From Streptomyces sp. ADI95-17 (GTDB lineage: Bacteria; Actinomycetota; Actinomycetes; Streptomycetales; Streptomycetaceae): a DNA stretch of 47,235 nt. The notes beneath the pieces are model-generated. The model had not been told where the DNA came from. It ran no database searches and saw nothing but the letters and a program-made list of their open reading frames with translations. Both the position numbers and the translations under genes were made by a program. Positions 16,812 through 23,402 of the stretch are shown piece after piece (positions within the stretch are counted from its first letter, which is position 1; the number at the start of each line of letters is the position of its first letter). Where the stretch lies: positions 348,175 through 395,409 of the forward strand of contig NZ_ML123052.1 of the NCBI RefSeq assembly GCF_003846175.1, given 5' to 3'.

Positions 16812-17534
16812 TCAGGGCTTCGGGTTGTTCGCCTTGAACGGCTTGTCGAATTCGGAGAATTCGACCGTCACGGGGGCGGTGCCGCCTCCCGTTCCGCCTC
16901 CCGTTCCGCCGCGCGGGAGGCGCAGCTTCAGCAGGAACGGTCTGCCTTCAGTGGCGATGTCCGCCGTCCACTTCCCGTCGCGCGAACCGCCGGTGACGGT
17001 CAGGGCGGGGGTGCCGGAACCGGGTGCGGCCGTCGGTCCCTTGCGGGCCGTTCCGGTCTTCGGCGCGAGGCGGCCGAGGAACGTCTCCCGGTCGCAGTAG
17101 CGTTCGGCCAGTTCCGCGTGCCGGTCGGCGGCGGTGGGGCTCACCCAGTGGCCGGCCAGGTTCTCGGCCGGTGCGGTGGAGGCCGATCGCAGCATCGCGG
17201 CGTCGGAGCGGGTGCGGACGGTGCCGCCCGTCCGCACCAGTTCCATGGTGCCCGCCGCGCCCATGGAGAGCGTGACCGTGCACTCGCCCCGGATGTCCGT
17301 GGCCACGAACGCCTCGACCGGGCCCTCGGGGGAGGCCGCCTCCACCGTCATGCGTACCGACTTGGCGGCGCGGGTCGCCGCGAGGGCCTTGTTGACGACC
17401 TCGGGGGCGGTGAGCCGGGCGTAGGGGGCGGTGGCGTCGGGTGCGTCGTCCGGAAGCATGCCGCAGGCCGTCGCGAGGGCGAGGGCGGTCGCGGCGCTCA
17501 GGGCGGCTGCCGAGACGCGGGCGGGAAGGCGCAT
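16812..17534 (-). CDS. Lipoprotein, LppX/LprG-like in outline
   Basis: 240 residues from ATG 17534 (GGAG about 9 nt upstream); a longer open frame to 17675 lacks a credible start. A lipoprotein signal (MRLPARVSAAALSAATALAL) ends at a lipobox with Cys near 24. The mature part has a conserved opening found in actinobacterial lipoproteins of this shape (APEVVNKALAATRAAKSVRMTVEA), then beta-rich sequence, and a Gly-Thr repeat (GGTGGGTGGGT) near the C-terminus. LppX/LprG relatives carry lipids or glycolipids in the envelope, but the similarity is only outline-level. It lies 122 nt downstream of the DUF4190 gene on the same strand. Confidence 0.75.
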   Translation of the reverse strand: MRLPARVSAAALSAATALALATACGMLPDDAPDATAPYARLTAPEVVNKALAATRAAKSVRMTVEAASPEGPVEAFVATDIRGECTVTLSMGAAGTMELVRTGGTVRTRSDAAMLRSASTAPAENLAGHWVSPTAADRHAELAERYCDRETFLGRLAPKTGTARKGPTAAPGSGTPALTVTGGSRDGKWTADIATEGRPFLLKLRLPRGGTGGGTGGGTAPVTVEFSEFDKPFKANNPKP

Positions 17535-17656
17535 GGTGGGCGGCTCCGCTCTCTCCGGTTCGTTCTCTCCGGCCGGTAGTGGCCGGTCGGTTCTGGCCGG
17601 TGGGTTCTCTCTGGATCGTTCCGGTCGGGTCGTTCCGGCCGGTTCCAGGAGGACGG

Positions 17657-18493
17657 TCAGAGCTTCAGGTCCCACTGCGTGGCGTCGTACGTGAAGCCGG
17701 GGTTGACCTCGACCGTCAGGTTCTTGGCGTCCGCCGGGGTGTCGAAGGCGAACTGGACGGTGACCTTCTTACCCGGCAGGACCGTGCCGCTGAAGCCCGT
17801 GCCCACCTTGTTGTCGAAGATCTGCTCGGCGTCCACGCCGTCCTTGCCGGCCCGGGCCGAGACGCTGACGAGCGCGGAGTCGAACTTCTCCTTGCCCGCG
17901 TTCTCGATGACGACGGCAACCCGGTAGGCCTTCTGGCCCTTGCTGTGCCCGGCGGCGTACGCGTCCGGAGTGTACGAGGTGGCGTCGCCGACCGTGACCG
18001 TCAGGTCGTCGTCGTACACGGCCGAGTCACCGGCCTCCAGTGCCTTGCCGGTGTCCTTCTTCTTGTCCGGGCCCCCGCCCTTCGCGGAGTCCCCGCCGGG
18101 CTTCGGCTTCGCGGAGGCCGTGGTGTCGGACACCGCCTTGTTGAGGTCGTTCACGGCGTCGTCCACCGCCTTGAACGTGATCACCGCGCCCACCACCGTG
18201 AGGATCAGCGAGATCAGGCCGAGCACGGCGCCGAAGGTCGCCATCCCCTTGTTGGTGGCCTCGCCGCGCTTCGCCCGGCCCCGGCCGGCCAGGCCCAGGA
18301 TCAGGGCGATGAGGCCGAGGATGCCCGCCAGCCAGAACAGGAACGGGATCAGCCCGGACACGGCGCCGATGACACCCAGGATGAGGGCCGCGATGCCCAG
18401 TCCGTTACGGGCCGGACGCGCGCCCGGCATCTGGGCGGGGGCGTACGGCTGCTGGGGCTGCGGGGACTGCGGCGGCTGCGTGAACTGGGACAT
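17657..18493 (-). CDS. Membrane protein with DUF4190 helices and DUF4352-like outer domain
   Basis: 278 residues from ATG 18493 (GGAGGG 7 nt upstream). A short Pro/Gln-rich cytoplasmic tail (~1-35) is followed by two or three membrane helices (LGIAALILGVIGAVSGLIPFLFWLAGILGLIALILGLAG and MATFGAVLGLISLILTVVGAVITF). A charged Lys/Gly/Pro linker leads to an extracytoplasmic beta-sandwich (TVTVGDATSYTPDAYAAGHSKGQKAYRVAVVIENAGKEKFDSALVSVSA...) of DUF4352 type. Its function is unknown; the fold is common in envelope proteins of Gram-positives. It is divergent from the methyltransferase fusion, with 242 nt between. Confidence 0.82.
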   Translation of the reverse strand: MSQFTQPPQSPQPQQPYAPAQMPGARPARNGLGIAALILGVIGAVSGLIPFLFWLAGILGLIALILGLAGRGRAKRGEATNKGMATFGAVLGLISLILTVVGAVITFKAVDDAVNDLNKAVSDTTASAKPKPGGDSAKGGGPDKKKDTGKALEAGDSAVYDDDLTVTVGDATSYTPDAYAAGHSKGQKAYRVAVVIENAGKEKFDSALVSVSARAGKDGVDAEQIFDNKVGTGFSGTVLPGKKVTVQFAFDTPADAKNLTVEVNPGFTYDATQWDLKL

Positions 18494-18622
18494 GGCTGTG
18501 CCCTCCGGCGAAAGCAGAAATGGGTGGTGAGCGGTTCCGTGCATCGCTCGTGTGCATCGCCCTGCGCATCGGCTTGTGCGGCGATGGGTCAATAACAGCA
18601 GAGCTTGTGAACCGAGTCAACA

Positions 18623-18660
18623 CGATTCACGGTGGATGGGTCGATGCACGCTGTGAATCG
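18623..18660. promoter_or_regulatory. Wide dyad CGATTCAC...GTGAATCG in a divergent promoter region
   Basis: Perfect 8-bp arms with a 22-nt gap (centres 30 bp apart, about three helical turns). Additional TGTGAA motifs lie at 18606 and 18667. Candidate binding site for a dimeric regulator. Confidence 0.4.
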
Positions 18661-18735
18661 GTGCCGTGTGAACCTGGTCGGTATGCTCGCCGACAACCAG
18701 TACCGGGACGAGTGTCAGGACCAGGGAGACAGCCA

Positions 18736-20901
18736 GTGCCGGAGAACTCGACAGAGGTGACCGCGGCCGGGATCGCACGGCTGGCGGGGGTGGGACGCGC
18801 CGCGGTCAGCAACTGGCGCCGCCGCCACGCCGACTTCCCCAAGCCCGTCGGCGGCACCGAGACGAGCCCGTCCTTCGCGCTCTCCGAGGTCGAGCGGTGG
18901 CTCCGTGACCAGGGGAAAATCGCCGAGGTCCCGCTGCGCGAGCGGGTCTGGCAGCAGGTCGCCGGGCACCCGGCCGGCGCGGTCCCCGCCCTGGTCCACA
19001 CGGGCTGCGCCCTGCTGCTCCTGCGGACCAGCCCGAAGACCTGGCCGGAGATCGCCGCCGCGCCCGACGAACGGATGGCCGACGTGCTGTCCCTCGCCCT
19101 CGACAAGGTGCTCACCGCCCGCTTCGGACCGGCTACGGAAGGCGGCCGGGCCGTTCACACGGCGGAAGGCGGCCGGGCCGTTCACACGGTGGAAGGCGGC
19201 CGGGCCGTTCACACCCCGAGCGGCACCGAACTGCTCCCGTCCGTACCGCTGCTCCGTGCCGTCGCGGAACTCGCCGCCGGGACCGGGGCAGGGGCCGGGA
19301 CCGGGGCCGGGGTCGGGGAGACCTTCGAGTTCCTGCTCGGCCGTCAGCTGGACGCCAACCCGCGCCAGTACACACTCACCCCGCCCGAACTCGCCGAGCT
19401 GATGGCCGCCCTGGTGGAGGCGGGGGAGCGGCCCGCCCGCGCGGTCCTCGACCCGGCCGCGGGCACCGGCGCCCTGCTGCGCGCCGTCGCCGGCCCCGCC
19501 GCCCTGTACGCCCAGGAGACCGACCCCGACCTCGCCGCGCTCACCGCGCTGAGGCTCGCCCTGCACACCGACACCGGCTGCGCCCTGGCGGCACGGACCG
19601 CCGACACCCTGCGCGCCGACGCCTTCCCGCACCTCGCCGCCGACGCCGTGCTGTGCCACCCGCCGTTCAACGAACGCAACTGGGGCCACGACGAACTCGC
19701 CTACGACCCGCGCTGGGAGTACGGCTTCCCGGCCCGTACCGAGTCCGAACTCGCCTGGGTCCAGCACGCCCTGGCCCATCTGCGCGAGGGCGGCACCGCC
19801 GTACTGCTGATGCCCCCGGCCGCCGCCTCGCGCCGCTCCGGCCGCCGGATCCGCGCCGATCTGCTGCGCCGCGGCGCCCTGCGCGCCGTCATCGCGCTCC
19901 CGGCCGGCGCCGCGCCCCCGTACGGCATCCCGCTCCACCTCTGGGTGCTCCGCAAGCCCGGCAGCGGCACGCACCCCGCGCCCGAACTGCTGCTCGTCGA
20001 CACCGCAGAACCCGCCGAAACGCCCTCCGGTGGCCAGGCTTCCGCAGCCGGCGGGCGCGACCGGCTCGACTGGCAGGCGGTGCACGGTGCCGTGCTCGAC
20101 GCCTGGCAGTCCTTCGAGAGCCCCGGCCGCCCGGCCGCGGACCGTCCCGGCACCGGCCGCGCCGTACCCGTCATCGAACTCCTCGACGACGACGTGGACC
20201 TGGCCCCCGCCCGCCATCTGCCGCCCCCGGCCGCCGCGGGCGGACCCGGCGAGCTGATCCGGGTACGGGAACGGCTGGCCGAGACGCTCGGCCGCACCGG
20301 CGCCCTCACCCCGCCCGCCGTGACCCTCTCCGACCCGGCCCACTGGCCCCTGACCACCGTCGGCGAACTCGCCCGCGCCGGCGCCCTCCAGCTCCGCACC
20401 GGCGGCTCCGGCACCGGCCCGGGGCCCGTGCTCACCGAACACGACGTCCTGGGCTCCACCGCCCCTTCGGGAAGCCTGCCCACCGACGGGCCCTCGGAGG
20501 AGCCGGTCCTCGTCGAACCAGGCGATGTCGTCGTCCCCGTCCTCGGCGGCGGCTCCGCAGCCCGCGTCATCGACGACGCCACCGCGGGCGCCGCGCTCGG
20601 CCGCAACCTCCAGCTGTTGCGCCCCGATCCGGCCGCCCTGGACCCCTGGTTCCTGGCCGGCTTCCTGCGCGGCACCGCCAACAACCGCCAGGCCAGCAGC
20701 TACGCCTCCACCGCCACCCGGCTGGACGCCCGCCGTCTCCAACTGCCCCGGCTGCCGCTCGCGGAGCAGCAGCGGTACGGGGAACGGTTCCGGGCCCTGG
20801 CCGAGTTCGAGGACGCACTCAGGCTGGCCGGCCGGCTCGGCGGACAGCTCGTACAGGGGATGTACGACGGACTGACGGACGGCACGGTCGCCCCGAAGTG
20901 A
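18736..20901 (+). CDS. HTH / N6-adenine methyltransferase / HsdS-like specificity fusion
   Basis: 721 residues from GTG 18736 (GGGAGA 6-7 nt upstream). Residues 10-31 form a helix-turn-helix (AAGIARLAGVGRAAVSNWRR), followed by a dyad-type linker. Residues 135-161 are three perfect nine-residue repeats (EGGRAVHT-x). The gamma-class N6-adenine methyltransferase core follows, with motif I DPAAGTG at 239-245 and motif IV HPPF at 308-311, where (N/D/S)PP(Y/F) is expected. The C-terminal ~200 residues resemble a type I specificity (HsdS) target-recognition domain (HWPLTTVGELARAGALQL, VEPGDVVVPV, AEQQRYGERFRALAEFEDALR). No restriction subunit is nearby, so it would be an orphan methylase or DNA-binding regulator. 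Confidence 0.85.
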   Translation: MPENSTEVTAAGIARLAGVGRAAVSNWRRRHADFPKPVGGTETSPSFALSEVERWLRDQGKIAEVPLRERVWQQVAGHPAGAVPALVHTGCALLLLRTSPKTWPEIAAAPDERMADVLSLALDKVLTARFGPATEGGRAVHTAEGGRAVHTVEGGRAVHTPSGTELLPSVPLLRAVAELAAGTGAGAGTGAGVGETFEFLLGRQLDANPRQYTLTPPELAELMAALVEAGERPARAVLDPAAGTGALLRAVAGPAALYAQETDPDLAALTALRLALHTDTGCALAARTADTLRADAFPHLAADAVLCHPPFNERNWGHDELAYDPRWEYGFPARTESELAWVQHALAHLREGGTAVLLMPPAAASRRSGRRIRADLLRRGALRAVIALPAGAAPPYGIPLHLWVLRKPGSGTHPAPELLLVDTAEPAETPSGGQASAAGGRDRLDWQAVHGAVLDAWQSFESPGRPAADRPGTGRAVPVIELLDDDVDLAPARHLPPPAAAGGPGELIRVRERLAETLGRTGALTPPAVTLSDPAHWPLTTVGELARAGALQLRTGGSGTGPGPVLTEHDVLGSTAPSGSLPTDGPSEEPVLVEPGDVVVPVLGGGSAARVIDDATAGAALGRNLQLLRPDPAALDPWFLAGFLRGTANNRQASSYASTATRLDARRLQLPRLPLAEQQRYGERFRALAEFEDALRLAGRLGGQLVQGMYDGLTDGTVAPK
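19137..19217. repeat. 27-bp in-frame tandem repeat, three copies
   Basis: Units at 19137-19163, 19164-19190 and 19191-19217 are nearly identical and each add nine residues between the HTH and methyltransferase domains. Copy-number change would keep the frame. Confidence 0.9.
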
Positions 20902-20967
20902 GGTGAACCACAACGGTTCCGTACAACCCGGGGCCTGTTGTCGGTGTCGCCCTTTACGCTCGGATCT

Positions 20968-20988
20968 GCGCACACGGAGCGTGTGCGC
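20968..20988. promoter_or_regulatory. Inverted repeat upstream of the membrane protein/kinase operon
   Basis: Perfect GCGCACAC / GTGTGCGC arms with a 5-nt spacer, 33 nt before the next ATG. It could be an operator or a short terminator for the methyltransferase gene. Confidence 0.45.
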
Positions 20989-21021
20989 GGATGTTCAACG
21001 ACCAGGTCTCCAGGAGCAGCC

Positions 21022-21816
21022 ATGTACGCCCCGGGTCATCCGCCGACGCCGCCGCGCCGGGTTCCCAGCCGGGCCTGGATCGTCTCGATGCGCGTGCTGT
21101 TCGGCGTGCTCTCGGTGGGCTCGGTCGGGCTGCTGCTGTGGAGCCCGCTGCTCCGGCTCGCGATCGTGCGCCGCCGGGCGTCCGACTGGTGGCTGACCGG
21201 GGCCGGGTTCGTGTTCGTCTGCGTGCTCCTGCCGATCCTCGGCAGGGACGGCAACGACGAGCCGAGCGGCATCGACAACGTCCTGATCCCGCTGCTGCTG
21301 GTGGTGATGCTGGGCTCGTTCGCGTACTACCTGGTCGGGGACATCCGCCACTACGAACGGCTGACGAAGCAGCACCCGACGGGCGGCTACGCGGCCGTCC
21401 CGCCGGTGCCGGGACACGGGTACGGATACGGGTACCAGTACGCGCCCACGGTGCCGACGCGGATGCCCGCACCCGCACCCGGATCCGTGCCCGCGTCCGC
21501 GCCCATGGCCACCCCCATGACCACTCCCGCGCCGGCTCCGGTGCCCGCTCCCACGCCCATGCCGTCACCCACGCCCGTGCCGTCACCTCCGTCCACGCCG
21601 TCACCCCCGTTCACGCCGTCACCTCCGTCCACGCCGTCACCCCCGTTCACGCCGTCACCTCCGTCCATGCCCGCACAACAGCCGTCCGCCGCGCCCCAGC
21701 AGCAGCCCCAGCCCCAGCCGGCCCCCTCGCCCCAGCCCCACCCCCAGCGCATCGACCAGGTCCGAGCCGAGCTGGACGAGTTGAGCGACTACCTCCGCAA
21801 GGAGGAGGGCCGGTGA
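21022..21816 (+). CDS. Membrane protein with Pro-rich cytoplasmic tail
   Basis: 264 residues, ATG with AGGAG 5 nt upstream. Three or four membrane helices fill residues ~25-115 (IVSMRVLFGVLSVGSVGLLLW; WWLTGAGFVFVCVLLPIL; NVLIPLLLVVMLGSFAYYLVG). A Gly/Tyr-rich stretch follows (GHGYGYGYQYAP), then a long Pro/Ser/Thr region containing five copies of a six-residue unit, and a final short helix (IDQVRAELDELSDYLRKEEGR). No named family is recognised. The stop overlaps the kinase start by GTGA, so the two products are probably made together; the Ser/Thr-rich tail could be a kinase substrate, which is inference. Confidence 0.82.
   Translation: MYAPGHPPTPPRRVPSRAWIVSMRVLFGVLSVGSVGLLLWSPLLRLAIVRRRASDWWLTGAGFVFVCVLLPILGRDGNDEPSGIDNVLIPLLLVVMLGSFAYYLVGDIRHYERLTKQHPTGGYAAVPPVPGHGYGYGYQYAPTVPTRMPAPAPGSVPASAPMATPMTTPAPAPVPAPTPMPSPTPVPSPPSTPSPPFTPSPPSTPSPPFTPSPPSMPAQQPSAAPQQQPQPQPAPSPQPHPQRIDQVRAELDELSDYLRKEEGR
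21580..21669. repeat. 18-bp tandem repeat, five copies, inside the Pro-rich tail
   Basis: Alternating CCGTCACCTCCGTCCACG and CCGTCACCCCCGTTCACG units encode PSPPST/PSPPFT. They can also be read as 36-bp units. Confidence 0.9.
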
Positions 21817-23357
21817 ACGGGCGTCTCATCGGCGGGCGGTACCAACTGGCGACCGTCCTCGGCCAGGGCGGCATGGGCCAGGTCTGGACGGCCTACGACC
21901 AGCGCCTGGACCGCCGCGTCGCGGTGAAGCTGCTCCGCCCCGACCGGGTCACCGGCCCCATCGACAGCGAGGCCGCCGACGAGCTGCGCCGCCGCTTCGT
22001 CCGCGAGTGCCGGGTCACCGCCCAGGTCGACCACCCGGGCCTGGTCACCGTCCACGACGCGGGCAGCGACGGCGACGACCTGTTCCTCGTCATGCAGTAC
22101 GTCGAGGGCGCCGACCTCTCCGACCATCTCGCCGAGCACGACCCGTACCCCTGGCAGTGGTCCGTCGCGGTCGCCGCCCAGCTCTGCGCCGTCCTGTGCG
22201 CCGTGCACGCGGTGCCGATCGTCCACCGCGACCTCAAGCCCCGCAACGTGATGGTGCGCCCGGACGGCACCGTCACCGTTCTCGACCTGGGCGTCGCCTC
22301 CGTCCTGGACACCGACACCACCCGGCTCACCCACACCGGTTCACCGATCGGCTCCCCGGCCTACATGGCCCCCGAGCAGGCGATGGGCGGCGCCGTCGGC
22401 CCGTACACCGATCTGTACGCCCTCGGCGTGCTCCTGCACGAACTGCTCAGCGGCGAGGTGCCGTTCGCCGGGACCACCGCGCTCGGAGTGCTCCACCGCC
22501 ACCTCCACGAGCCGCCGGTCCCGGTCCGCCGGATCAGGCCCGACATCCCCGAGCCGCTCGAAGCGCTGGTGCTGCGGCTGCTCGCCAAGGACCCGCAGCA
22601 CCGCCCCTCCGGCGCCCAGGAGGTGTACGAACACCTCGCCCCGCTGCTTCCCTCGCCGGGCACCGGACTCCCCGTCGGACCGCTCGACCCGACCCGCCCC
22701 TTCCTGCGCCCGCACGCCCCGTGGCCCGACCGCACCGCCGCCCGGCCGCAGCCCCCGTCCCCGCCGCCGGGCCGGCCAGCGCCCGCGCGGCCCGATGTGG
22801 CCGCCGCCGTCGACGACGTCAAGAAGCTGCTCGGCGAGGGCCGGATCACCCAGGCCGTGGACATCCTCGGCTCGATCCTCCCGGTCGCCGCCGAACAGCA
22901 CGGCGAGGACTCCGCCGTGGTCCGCATCCTGCGCAAGCAGTACGCGGCGACGCTGATGGACGACGGCCAGTACCGCCGCGCCCTGCCCGAGCTGCGCCGG
23001 CTCGCCGAAGACCGCGCGGCGGAGGCCGGCCCGGCCGACCCGCAGACCCTCCAGTTCCGCCACGACGCCGCCCAGTGCCTGGAACAGCTCGGCGAACCGG
23101 CCGCCGCGCTCGCCGGGTACCGCGAGGTCCTCCCGTACTTCGAGAACCACCGCGCCACGGGCGGCGACCCGGCCCGCTCCTTCGAGATCCGCAACCGCAT
23201 CGCGCATCTGCTGCTCGCGCTCGGCGACCACGTGACCGCGCGGGTCCAGCTCCAGGCGCTGCTGTACGACGCCGAGCGGGCCTACGGGCCGCACCACCCG
23301 CTGCCGGTGGAGCTGCGCCGCAGGCTCGACCGCCAGGTGGAGGTGGGGGGCGGCTGA
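21813..23357 (+). CDS. Soluble serine/threonine protein kinase with helical (TPR-like) C-terminus
   Basis: 514 residues from GTG 21813, preceded by GGAGGAGG. The Hanks-type kinase domain spans ~8-290: glycine loop GQGGMG at 17-22, catalytic Lys39 (VAVK), HRD loop HRDLKPRN at 138-145 with Asp140, DLG at 158-160 (in place of DFG, common in bacteria), and the APE-type MAPEQ. A Pro-rich linker follows, then ~160 residues of helical repeats (AAAVDDVKKLLGEGRITQAVDILGSILPVAAEQHGEDSAVV...; ALPELRRLAEDRA; ALAGYREVLPYFE) that look TPR-like. There is no transmembrane segment or PASTA domain, so membrane location may come from its overlapping neighbour. Confidence 0.92.
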   Translation: MNGRLIGGRYQLATVLGQGGMGQVWTAYDQRLDRRVAVKLLRPDRVTGPIDSEAADELRRRFVRECRVTAQVDHPGLVTVHDAGSDGDDLFLVMQYVEGADLSDHLAEHDPYPWQWSVAVAAQLCAVLCAVHAVPIVHRDLKPRNVMVRPDGTVTVLDLGVASVLDTDTTRLTHTGSPIGSPAYMAPEQAMGGAVGPYTDLYALGVLLHELLSGEVPFAGTTALGVLHRHLHEPPVPVRRIRPDIPEPLEALVLRLLAKDPQHRPSGAQEVYEHLAPLLPSPGTGLPVGPLDPTRPFLRPHAPWPDRTAARPQPPSPPPGRPAPARPDVAAAVDDVKKLLGEGRITQAVDILGSILPVAAEQHGEDSAVVRILRKQYAATLMDDGQYRRALPELRRLAEDRAAEAGPADPQTLQFRHDAAQCLEQLGEPAAALAGYREVLPYFENHRATGGDPARSFEIRNRIAHLLLALGDHVTARVQLQALLYDAERAYGPHHPLPVELRRRLDRQVEVGGG

Positions 23358-23402
23358 CGCCCGGCCCCGGGTCAGGCGTTGACGCCCGGCCCGGTCAGGC
23401 GT
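23355..23402. repeat. Near-duplicate ~24-bp repeat at the junction of two convergent genes
   Basis: TGACGCCCGGCCCC...TCAGGCGT occurs at 23355-23379 and 23380-23402, with a third partial start. The kinase stop codon lies in the first copy and the YfhO stop codon (complement) in the second, so the ends of the two genes have been duplicated. Confidence 0.75.

Noticed and set aside
17535..17656. Possible small gene or regulatory array in the repetitive CCGGTCGG-rich gap
   Set aside because: It shows only degenerate GGCCGGT/CGTTCC repeats, with no start, stop or dyad structure I could support.
18605..18622. Rex operator at TTGTGAACCGAGTCAACA
   Set aside because: Only the left half matches. The right half departs from TTCACAA at several positions.
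18736..23357. Complete Pgl or BREX phage-defence system
   Set aside because: No PglZ-type phosphatase, PglY/BrxC ATPase or protease gene is present, and the set lies in a conserved core region.
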